Below are positions 56,111-64,000 of a stretch of DNA of 64,000 bases, in pieces. Made by a program: the position numbers and the translations under genes. The DNA is from CAWFKS01 sp963816435 (GTDB taxonomy: Bacteria; Pseudomonadota; Alphaproteobacteria; Rhizobiales; Rhizobiaceae), in assembly GCA_963816435.1 (NCBI GenBank), contig CAWFKS010000009.1, forward strand, positions 310,001-374,000, written 5' to 3'. Below the pieces are notes generated by a model that ran no database searches, was not told the origin of the DNA, and saw only the letters and a program-made list of their open reading frames with translations. How positions within the stretch are numbered: position 1 is the first letter of the stretch; the number at the start of each line of letters is the position of its first letter.

Positions 56111-59091
56111 TCATCGCACGGGTGCTGCCACTGCGTCGCGCAACAGTTCCGCGACATGGACCGTCTTCCTGTCCGTCCCCTGCTCGATCTGCTCGCGGCA
56201 TGAAAACCCGTTGGCGACGATGAGCGTGTCGGCATCCGCGGCGCGCACCGCCGGCAGCAGCACGCGTTCGCCCGCCGTCATCGACACCTCGTATTTGTCC
56301 GCCTCGAAACCGAACGCGCCGGCCATGCCGCAGCAACCGGACGGCAGCAACTCGTGGTCGAGCCCGAGCCCTTCGAGAACGTGGTCCTGGCATTCCTGGT
56401 CGAGCACGGCGTGGTGGTGGCAGTGCAACTGCACCAGCGCCTTGCCGGCGCCCGGCAGGTGGGGCAGATGGGCGCCGTCCCTGTCGAGAAACTCCGTCAG
56501 GAAGAAGGTGTTCTGCGCCAGCCATTTCGCCTGCTCGTCGTTGCGCATCAGGCTCGGCAACTCGTCGCGGAAGGCGCTGGTGCAGGCAGGTTCGAGCCCG
56601 ACGATCGGCCAGCCGTTGCGGATCGCCGGCGCCAGCGCCTCGAAGTTCGACCGCCACAGTGCCCTTGCCTTGTCGAGCCTGCCCCAGTCGTAGAGCGGCC
56701 GCCCGCAGCAGACGCGCCGCTCCGGCACGACCACCCGGTAGCCGAGCCCTTCCAGCGCCTCGGTCGCCGCGATCGCCGTCTGGGGGCGGAAGTAGTTGTT
56801 GAACGTGTCGGGCCACAGCATCACCGTGCGCGACCCCTCGTTTGCCGCCGGTTTCGACCGCCGGGCGAACCAGTCGGTGAAGGTCTGCTGTGCGAAGGCC
56901 GGCATCCGGCGCTCCTGCGCGATGCCGCCGGCCGTCTTCACCAGGTCCGACAATCCGGGCGTCTGCGTGACGAAATTCGCCAGCCGCGGCATCTTCGAGG
57001 CGAGCCGCGCCCAGTCCTGGATCTGCCCCATCGTGTAGGCGGAAACCGGACGCAGCCGCCCGGCATAGTGGTGCGAGCGGAACTCGGCCTTGTAGGTCGC
57101 CATGTCGACATGCACCGGGCAATCGCTCTTGCAGCCCTTGCAGGCGAGGCACAGGCTGAGCGCCTCCTCCACCTCGCGGCTCTTCCAGCCGTCGGTGATG
57201 GCGCCGCCGTGCAGCATCTCGAACAGTAGCCTCGCCCGGCCGCGCGTCGAGTGTTTCTCCTCGTGCGTGGCCATGTAGCTCGGGCACATGACGCCGTCGG
57301 TGCTGTCGGTGCGCCGGCACTTGCCGACGCCGACGCAGCGCAGTGCCGCCTTGGTGAAACTGCCGCCGTCCTCCACGTAGGCGAACTCGGGCTCGACGTC
57401 CGGCGGCTGGTACTCGGGCCCCACCCGCAAATTGGAGGTGATCGGGTACGGCACCACCACCTTGCCGGGGTTCATCAGCCAGTCCGGGTCCCAGATCTGC
57501 TTGAACTCGCGGAAGGCGGCCATCAGTTCCGGCCCGTACATCCGCTCCAGAAGCTCGGCGCGCGCCTGGCCGTCGCCGTGCTCGCCCGACAGCGAGCCGC
57601 CATGGCTGACAACGAGGTCGGCCGCCTCCTCGAGGAACGTGTGCCAGTCGCGCAGCCCCTCCTCGGTGCGCAGATTGAACGGGATACGGCAATGCACCAG
57701 CCCGTCGCCGAAATGGCCGTAGACCGAGGCTTCGTAGCCGTGCTTGTGGAACAGGTCCTTCAGCTGCCGCAGATACTGCCCGAGCTGGTCGCGGGCCACC
57801 GCGCTGTCTTCCCAGCCCGGCCAGTTTTCGGGGTAGCCGGGAATGTGCGCGGTCGCCGCGAGCGCCGCCTCGCGCAGCGCCCAGATCTTCGCCTGCTGAT
57901 CCTTCTTTTCGAGGATTTCGACGGCCCGGCACTTCCCTTCCATGCCCTTCTTCAGCCGCTGCGCCGCCGCGCAGGCCTCGTCGCGGTCCTGTCCGCCGAA
58001 CTCCGCCAGCAGCCAGCCGTGCCCGTCCGGCAGCATCTTGATGTCCTCGACGTCGAGCTCCTTGATGCGGACGTAGCGCACCAGCATCTCGTCGATACCC
58101 TCCAGCCCGATCGGCCCGTACTGAAGCACTTCCGGCACCGCGTCCGCCGCCTTGAAGATGTCGTCGAACCCGACGATCGCCAGCACTCTGACCGGCGGGC
58201 TCGGCACCAGGTCGAGCGTGGCATTCAAGACGGTGACGCAGGTCGCCTCGGTGCCGACCAGCGCGCGGGCGACGTTGAAGCCGTTCTCCGGCAGCAAGCT
58301 GGTCGAGGTTCTCGTAGCCGGAGACGCGGCGCGGAATGTCCGGATAGCGCTCGGTGATCAGCTGGCCGTACTTCTTCCGGAAATCGTCGAGCGCCCGGTA
58401 GATCTCCGCCTTGCGCCCTCCGCCCGGCGAGGATCGCCCGGAATTCCTCGTCGCTGGTCGGGCCGACCTCCATGCGAATGCCGTCATAGGTCAGCACGTC
58501 GAGCGAATGGACGTTGTCGGAGGTGCGGCCGGCCATCACCGAATGCACGCCGCAGGAATTGTTGCCGATCATCCCGCCCAGCGTGTTGTGGTCGTGGGTG
58601 GCCGGGTCCGGGCCGAAGGTCAGGTGATGCTCCTCGGCGCGGTCGCGCAGATGATCGAGTATGCAGCCGGGCTGCACCCGCGCCCTGCTGTGCATCGGCG
58701 TCGATCCAGTCGATGCCGTTCATGTATCTGGAGAAAGTCCAGAAGCACCGCGACGTTGCAACCCTGCCCGGCGAGGCTCGTGCCGCCGCCACGCAGCACC
58801 AGCGCCGCCCCGTGTCGCCGGCAGGCGGCGACCGCCGCCTCGACATCCGCGTCGGTCTTCGGAAAGACGACGCCGAGCGGCACCTGCCGATAGTTCGAGG
58901 CGTCGGTGGCATAGAGCGCGCGGCTTCCGGCGTCGAAATGCACGTCGCCCTCGATCGCGCCTTCGAGTTCGCGCACCATTTGCCTGTCGCGCGGCTTCCG
59001 AGATCGTCTCGAACTCGGCAGACACCCGCCCGCCCGGCGTGGTGATGCGCTGGCGCCGCTCGCGGTGATCGATTTCGAGATGATGGGACAT
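56111..59091 (-). CDS. FAD-binding and Fe-S oxidoreductase (YdiJ/GlcD-GlcF fusion type), five frameshifts
   Basis: About 991 residues after removal of five extra bases (near 58990, 58727, 58692, 58425 and 58305). The N-terminal half is an FAD-linked oxidase: VLRGGGTSLAGQGCNVAV, RVQPGCILDHL and GGMIGNNSCGVHSV for FAD binding. The C-terminal half has 4Fe-4S ligands (CLACKGCKSDCPVHVDM, with KCRRTDSTDGVMCPSYM before it) and two CCG motifs (CCGRPLYDWG and CCGMAGAFGFE). From memory, E. coli YdiJ, of the same design, oxidises D-2-hydroxyglutarate. That or another 2-hydroxy acid is the likely substrate, with electrons passed to the respiratory chain. It has a GGAGA box before the ATG at 59091. Confidence 0.87.
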
Positions 59092-59122
59092 CGATATTCT
59101 CCGGGTCGTCTGTCGCCGCTGC

Positions 59123-60224
59123 TCACGCGGCGAACCGTTCCGCGTCGGCCCACTTGAATTCGAGGCCGTTGCCGGGTCGCGACAGATCGGGGCGCATCTG
59201 CGCCGTCGGCCGGCGACGGCGCGCCGTCCATCAACATGTGCTCGATGCGCACGTGGTCGTGGAACCACTCGACGTTCTTCATGCGCGGCGCGGCGCAGGC
59301 GACGGAAAGGTGCAGCGCCGGCGCGGTGTGGGCCGACAGCGGCACGCCGTGCGCGTCGGCGAGTTCGGCCGCCTTGAGGAAGCCGGTGATGCCGCCGCAG
59401 CGCGTCGCGTCGGCCTGAAGGACATCGACCGCGGCGGCTTCCAGCATGCGGCGGAAATAGAACGGGTCGTAACCGTATTCGCCGGCCGCGACGTCCATGC
59501 CCGCGGGCCCGCGCTCGCGGACCAGCCGCAGCCCTCCAAGGTCGTCGCTCGACACCGGCTCCTCGAACCAGGTGACGCCGAACGCCCGGGCCTTCTCGGC
59601 CATGGCCAGCGCCTGCTTGGCGGTGAAGGCGCCGTTGGCGTCGATGTAGAGTTCGGCGTCGCCGATCGCATCGCGCGCGGCCTCCATCCGGGCGGGATCT
59701 CGGCCCGGCTCACGCCCGATCTTCATCTTCACCGCCCGGCAGCCCAGGTCGTTGCACCCAGCCGGAAAGCTGTTCGCGCAGCCGCTGATCCTCGTAGGAG
59801 GTGAAGCCGCCGCTGCCGTAGATCGCCACGCTGTCGCGCGCCTGCCCCGAGCAACCTCGACCAGCGGCAGGTCGAGCAGCTTCGCCTTCAGATCCCACAG
59901 CGCGGCGTCCACAGCCGAGATGGCGCAGGCCGAGACGCCGCGCCAGCCGGCGTTGCGCACCGATGCCACCATCGCCGACCAGATGGCCGGGATGTCGAAG
60001 GCGTCCTTGCCCGCGACCACCGGCGCCAGCACGTCGTCGATCGTGTCGCGCGCAGCCCGCCCGGCGTAGCCGTAGCCGAAGCCCTGCTTTCCTCCCGCGT
60101 CGAGCGTCACCGTCATCAGGCCGGTCGCGTCCCATTGCAGCGTGCCGTCGGATTCCGGCGCGTCGGTCGGAACCCGGAAGGCTTTCGCCTCCAGCCGCTC
60201 GATCGGAGCCTGGGCGCGGGACAT
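59123..60224 (-). CDS. Enolase-superfamily (mandelate racemase/muconate lactonising) enzyme, three frameshifts
   Basis: About 366 residues after correction. The capping domain precedes a barrel with the general-base Lys pair (RAVKMKIG), metal ligands in YIDANGAF, TWFEEPVS and GEYGYD, and a His in PLSAHTAPALH. With Asp in ADATRCGG, this fits the mandelate-racemase subgroup, many of which are sugar-acid dehydratases. Frame changes: one missing G in a G run near 59857, and one extra base each near 59755 and 59215. The corrected end is FKWADAERFAA. It lies between the TPP-enzyme gene (6 bases upstream) and the FAD oxidase gene (31 bases downstream). Confidence 0.85.
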
Positions 60225-60230
60225 GACGGC

Positions 60231-61988
60231 TCACAGCAGCTCGCGGACGGTGTCGGAGGCGACCGTCAGCGCGATCTTGCCGCGCGCCGGCGTGCCGCGC
60301 GCCAGCGACTCCGCGAAGTGCTCCATCTGCTTGAGCTTGATCTTCGGCGGCATCGGCGGCTCGTGCGGATCGACCACGGCCTCGATCAGCGCCGGGCCCG
60401 GCCTCGACAGCGCCTCCTGCAGGGTGGCCGCGCACTCCTTCGGATCCTCGATCCGGTAGCCCTCGACGCCGAAGCCCTTGGCGACGGCCGCGAAGTCGAT
60501 CGGCTGCAGCTCGCAGACATATTCGGGGTTGCCGAGGAAGACCATCTGCTCCCACTTGATCTGGCCGAGCGCGTTGTTCTTGATGACGATGATCTTGACG
60601 TCGAGATTGTATTTCACGCAGGTCGCCAGCTCGCCGATCAGCATCGTCAGTCCGCCGTCGCCGACGAAGGCGATCACCTGCCGCTTGGGATAGGCCACCG
60701 CCCCGGCGACCGCGTAGGGCAGGCCGCAGGCCATCGTCGCCAGATTGCCCGAGCACGAGAACTTCATGCCCTCGCGGATGGTCAGGTGCCGCGCGATCCA
60801 GGTGGTGATGGTGCCGGAATCGGTCGCCACGATCGCGTCGTCGCGCACCAGCTTGTTCAGCTCGTGCGCCACGACCTGCGGCTTCATCGGCATGTCCTGC
60901 CGCGTGCCGCGCTCCTCCATCAGCGCGTTCCAGTCCTTCATGCCCTTCTGCGCGGCTTCGAGGAACGAGCTCTTCTCGTTCTGATGCAGCTTCGGCAGCA
61001 GCATCTTCAGCACCTGCCTGGCATCGCCGACCAGCCCGGCCTCCACCGGGTAGCGCAGGCCGACGCGCTGCGGATCGAGCTCGATCTGCACGGCGCGGGC
61101 CTTGCCCGGCTGAGGGTAGAATTCGATGTAGGGGAAGGACGAGCCGACGATCAGCAGCGTGTCGCACTTTTCGAGCGCGTCCTGCGACGGCTCGGTGCCC
61201 AGCAGCCCGATGCCGCCGGTGGCGTAGGGGCTGTCGTCGGGGATCGCGCCCTTGCCGAGCAGCGCCTTGACGATCGGCGCGTTCAGCCTCTCGGCGACCG
61301 CCAGCAGTTCGTCGGAGGCATCCAGCGCCCCGCGGCCGGCAAGGATGGCGATCTTCTCGCCCTCGTTGAGGATCGCCGCCGCCCTTTCGACCTGGTTTTC
61401 GTCCGGCAGCCGGCCGGATCGCGCCATCATGTCGGAGACGTGCTCGGCGACGTTGCGCTTGGAGCGCCTGGCCGACGACATCGGCTGCGACTGCACGTCG
61501 ACCGGAATGGTGACGTGCGCGACGCCACGATAGGCGAGCGCGCTGCGGCAGGCGAGCTCCATCGCGTTCTCGACATGCGCCGGACCCATCACCCGCGTGT
61601 TGTAGACGGCCACGTCCATGTAGAGCTTGTCGAGCTCGACGTCCTGCTGGGTGTGGGTGTGCAGGAGGTCGTGGAACTGCAGCCCGGTTATCGCCAGCAC
61701 CGGCTGGCCGTCGAGCTTGGCGTCGTAGAGCCCGTTGAGCAGGTGGATACCGCCCGGACCGGACGTGGCGATGCACACGCCCAGCCGGCCGGTCCACTTG
61801 GCGTAGGCGCAGGCGGCGAAGGCGGCCGCCTCCTCGTGCCGCACCTGGATGAAGCGGATCGCGTCCTTGCGCTTGCGAAGCGCCTCGATGATGCCGTTGA
61901 TGCCGTCGCCTGGGATGCCGAAGATCGTATCCACGCCCCAGTCGATCAGGGTTTCGACGAGAATGTCGGCTGCCGTCGGATCGGCCAT
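60231..61988 (-). CDS. Thiamine-pyrophosphate enzyme, pyruvate oxidase/PoxB-like
   Basis: A 585-residue TPP enzyme. The conserved Glu is in VRHEEAAAFAACAYAKWTG, the central domain follows, and the TPP motif runs from FVGDGGLTMLIGEL to the two Asn of IKNNALG. The block PPMPPKIKLKQM near the C-terminus resembles PoxB (pyruvate:quinone oxidoreductase) more than acetolactate synthase. The ATG at 61988 has an AAAGGAG ribosome-binding site; an earlier in-frame start is rejected. It is the first gene of a three-gene unit with the enolase-superfamily enzyme and the FAD oxidase. A GGAAC-type promoter candidate lies just upstream. Confidence 0.88.
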   Translation of the reverse strand: MADPTAADILVETLIDWGVDTIFGIPGDGINGIIEALRKRKDAIRFIQVRHEEAAAFAACAYAKWTGRLGVCIATSGPGGIHLLNGLYDAKLDGQPVLAITGLQFHDLLHTHTQQDVELDKLYMDVAVYNTRVMGPAHVENAMELACRSALAYRGVAHVTIPVDVQSQPMSSARRSKRNVAEHVSDMMARSGRLPDENQVERAAAILNEGEKIAILAGRGALDASDELLAVAERLNAPIVKALLGKGAIPDDSPYATGGIGLLGTEPSQDALEKCDTLLIVGSSFPYIEFYPQPGKARAVQIELDPQRVGLRYPVEAGLVGDARQVLKMLLPKLHQNEKSSFLEAAQKGMKDWNALMEERGTRQDMPMKPQVVAHELNKLVRDDAIVATDSGTITTWIARHLTIREGMKFSCSGNLATMACGLPYAVAGAVAYPKRQVIAFVGDGGLTMLIGELATCVKYNLDVKIIVIKNNALGQIKWEQMVFLGNPEYVCELQPIDFAAVAKGFGVEGYRIEDPKECAATLQEALSRPGPALIEAVVDPHEPPMPPKIKLKQMEHFAESLARGTPARGKIALTVASDTVRELL

Positions 61989-62033
61989 GGGAGAACTCCT
62001 TTTGCTGGGCGCTCGCGCGTGCTTTGCCCTCAC

Positions 62034-62059
62034 AACCTGACCGGTCCGGCTCATGTTCC
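62034..62059 (-). promoter_or_regulatory. Candidate EcfG-type promoter for the TPP-enzyme operon
   Basis: On the minus strand the sequence reads GGAAC, 17 bases, GGTT, against the consensus GGAAC, 16-17 bases, CGTT. It ends about 45 bases upstream of the ATG at 61988. Confidence 0.5.
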
Positions 62060-62073
62060 GGGGGTGCGGCAAC

Positions 62074-62098
62074 GGAACACTGGCGTGCGGCCGCGGTT
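62074..62098 (+). promoter_or_regulatory. Candidate EcfG-type promoter for the DUF296 gene
   Basis: On the plus strand the sequence reads GGAAC, 16 bases, GGTT. It ends 33 bases before the ATG at 62132. Its -35 box lies only 14 bases from the oppositely oriented GGAAC of the preceding entry. Confidence 0.52.
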
Positions 62099-62131
62099 GC
62101 GGAAGGACGATCACCCGCGAGGGAGCAAGAC

Positions 62132-62572
62132 ATGCGTTCGCAATTGCTGCACGAGGCCGACGGCGCCCGCACCTGGGCGCTGGTCTTCGAGACCGGCGAC
62201 GAGATGGTGGAGGGACTGCGCGCCTTCGCCGCCGACAACGACCTCTCGGCGGCGCAGATCACCGGGATTGGCGCCTTCTCCGATGTGGTGCTGAAATATT
62301 TCGACTGGCAGCGGAAGGAGTATGACGAGATTCCCGTCCGCGAGCAGGTCGAGGTGGCTTCGCTACTCGGTGATGTCGCCGAATCCGACGACGGCCCGGT
62401 CGTCCACGTCCATCTCGTGATCGGCAAGCACGACGGCACGGCGATGGCCGGCGACGTCAAGCAGGCGCATGTGCGCCCGACGCTGGAAATCGTGCTGCGC
62501 GAAGCGCCTACGCATCTGAGACGGGTCCACGATCCCGAGACCGGCCTTGCGCTGATCCGGCCAAAGAGCTGA
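62132..62572 (+). CDS. DUF296/PCC-domain protein
   Basis: A 146-residue single-domain protein of the PPC/DUF296 family. This fold is found in plant AT-hook proteins and in many bacterial proteins of unknown role. The blocks TGIGAFSDVVLKYFD and VVHVHLVIGKHDGTAMAGDV, then HVRPTLEIVL, are typical and include the His residues of the proposed metal or ligand site. The ATG at 62132 is preferred for its GAGGGAG ribosome-binding site; an upstream in-frame ATG (62024) lacks one. It diverges from the TPP-enzyme operon. Confidence 0.85.
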   Translation: MRSQLLHEADGARTWALVFETGDEMVEGLRAFAADNDLSAAQITGIGAFSDVVLKYFDWQRKEYDEIPVREQVEVASLLGDVAESDDGPVVHVHLVIGKHDGTAMAGDVKQAHVRPTLEIVLREAPTHLRRVHDPETGLALIRPKS

Positions 62573-62581
62573 CCTATAACG

Positions 62582-62611
62582 AAAAAACGCCCGCGGATGG
62601 AACCGCGGGCG
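62582..62611 (-). terminator. Rho-independent terminator of the aldehyde dehydrogenase gene
   Basis: On the minus strand a 9-base-pair stem (CGCCCGCGG and CCGCGGGCG, 6-base loop, 62588-62611) is followed by TTTTTTC (62582-62587). It lies about 30 bases past the corrected stop at 62641. It may also slow transcription from the DUF296 gene. Confidence 0.8.
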
Positions 62612-62640
62612 CTCTCTCAAGCAATGATTTTGTGGCTGGT

Positions 62641-64000
62641 CAGAACATCGGCGGGAACGGCCTGCCGCCGCGATCGAGCGTGATCCAGCGCGTCTCGGTG
62701 AAGGTTTCGAGCGACCAGCGTCCGCCGTGCTTGCCGGAGCCCGGAAGCCTTGAAACCGCCGAACGGCACGTGCGGCTCGTCGTTCACGCTGCTGCAGTTG
62801 ATGTGGCAGTTGCCGGTCTCCAGCCGGTTGACGATTTCCAGCCCGCGGTGCTCGTCATGCGTCATCACGCCGGCCGACAGCCCGTATTCGGTGTCGTTGG
62901 CAATCGCCACCGCCTCGTCGTCGGTGGAGAACGGGATCACCGGCACCACGGGGCCGAACGTCTCGTCCTGGTAGATCTTCATGTCCGGCGTGACACCGGT
63001 CAGGATCGTCGGCTCCACGAAACGGCCCTCGATCTTGCCGCCCAGCACCACCTTGGCGCCCTTGGCGATCGCGTCTTCCAGCTGCTCGCGCACCTTGGCC
63101 ACCTGCTTGTCGTTGATCAGCGGGCCGATGATGTTGTTCTTGTCCTTGGTCGGGTCGCCGACCTGCAGCCGCGACGAGCGCTCGACGAACTTCTGCAGGA
63201 ACTCGTCGAAGATCTTCTCGTGCACCAGCACCTTCTCGACCGACATGCAGATCTGGCCCTGGTGCATGAACGAGCCGAAGCTGGCGGCCTGGGTGGCGCG
63301 CTCCATCTCGGCGTCGTCGAGCACGATCAGCGAGTCCTTGCCGCCGAGTTCCACGCAGCACTTCTTCAGGTGCGCGCCGGCCTTCGCCGCGACCTGCCGG
63401 CCGACGGCGGTGGAACCGGTGAACGAGATGCCCTTGACCAGCGGATTCTCGATCAGCTCGTCGCCGACCTCCTGGACATGATCGCGCGAGCAGGTGACGA
63501 CGTTGAGCACGCCCTTGGGCAGCCCTGCCTCCTCGAAGATTTCGGCGAACAGCAGGCCGCCGAGATACGGCGTCTCTTCCGACGGCTTGAGCACGACCGT
63601 GTTGCCGGCGACCAGCGGGAACATGAAGCCGCGCGCCGTCAGGATGCAGGGGAAATTCCACGGGCTGATGACGGACACCACGCCCATCGGCCGGCGCACG
63701 GCCATCGACACCTTGTTGTGCTCCGACGGCAGCACCTCGCCGATCGGCTGCCACACCGAACCGGCCGCGGCATGGAAGATTTCGGCAACGTAGCCGGTCT
63801 CGAACATGCCCTTGCCGAACCAGCCGCCGCCTTCGGCCTGGATCGCCTCGACGATCTCCATCTTCCGCTTTTCCCAGATCTCGGCGGCCTTCATCAGGTA
63901 GTGCGCGCGCTGCGAAAACGGCAGCGCCGACCATTCCGGGAAGGCGGCGTTGGCGGCCTCGATCGCCGCGCGCGTCTCCTCGCGCCCGCTGTCGGGCACC
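62641..64000 (-). CDS. NAD(P)-dependent aldehyde dehydrogenase, N-terminus outside the window, single frameshift
   Basis: About 453 codons of an aldehyde dehydrogenase; only the first residues lie beyond the right edge. NAD-binding and active-site blocks are visible: SPWNFPCILTARGF, GNTVVLKPSEETP, SFTGSTAVGR, the general-base Glu in CCVELGGKDS and the catalytic Cys in HQGQICMSVEK. PFGGFKASG is near the end. One extra C near 62745 shifts the frame. Removing it gives the usual tail SGKHGGRWSLETFTETRW, stopping at 62641. The closest type is benzaldehyde/vanillin-like ALDH; the substrate is not determined. Confidence 0.88.

Overview
The window is high-GC, gene-dense DNA of alphaproteobacterial (Rhizobiales, Mesorhizobium/Phyllobacteriaceae-like) type. 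This rests on the gene families, on pairs such as tamA-tamB and A2M-pbpC, on a palindromic intergenic repeat I recognise from rhizobial genomes (28804-28845), and on GGAAC-type boxes of the kind used by the alphaproteobacterial general-stress sigma factor EcfG. No exact species is claimed. I see no tRNA, rRNA, CRISPR array, insertion sequence or prophage.

Layout. (1) 1-3.5 kb, +: a TonB-linked iron/heme/cobalamin-type ABC importer (binding protein end, FecCD permease, ATPase) translationally coupled to tonB. (2) 3.6-9.7 kb, -: tamA-tamB, the outer-membrane translocation and assembly module. (3) 10-17.6 kb, +: a very large alpha-2-macroglobulin-like protein with an N-terminal PAN/apple-like segment, followed by pbpC (penicillin-binding protein 1C). 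(4) 17.6-22.3 kb, -: a spermidine/putrescine-type ABC importer. (5) 22.9-28.8 kb, +: an oligopeptide/dipeptide-type ABC importer (two ATPases, binding protein, two permeases). (6) 29.3-38.7 kb, -: a second polyamine-type ABC importer embedded among four enzyme genes: an amidohydrolase upstream, then a NylB-like serine hydrolase, an amidase-signature hydrolase and a ROK-family kinase downstream. (7) 38.8-55.5 kb, -: a seven-gene trehalose/alpha-glucan cluster transcribed glgE, treS-maltokinase, glgB, glgX, treZ, malQ, treY, with a DUF2934 gene behind it. (8) 56.1-62.0 kb, -: a PoxB-like TPP enzyme, an enolase-superfamily dehydratase and a YdiJ-like FAD/Fe-S oxidase. A DUF296 gene diverges from them, and an aldehyde dehydrogenase runs off the right edge.

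How the parts fit. In cluster 7, TreS and its fused maltokinase turn trehalose into maltose-1-phosphate. GlgE polymerises it, GlgB branches the glucan, GlgX debranches it, MalQ reshuffles chains, and TreY/TreZ convert linear glucan back to trehalose, so the seven genes encode a closed trehalose-glucan loop. GGAAC-type promoter candidates near the DUF2934 gene and between the PoxB-like and DUF296 genes suggest general-stress control nearby. Cluster 6 looks like uptake and hydrolysis of a cationic or amide-containing substrate.

Data quality. Sixteen genes carry apparent frameshifts, about 36 in total by my count: about 32 single-base insertions and four single-base deletions. In every gene complete at both ends, undoing them gives an uninterrupted product of whole-codon length with family motifs intact. 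These are best read as sequencing or assembly errors, not pseudogenes. They cluster in 30-64 kb; 17.6-29.3 kb is clean. Coordinates below are from start codon to stop codon as the gene would run after correction.
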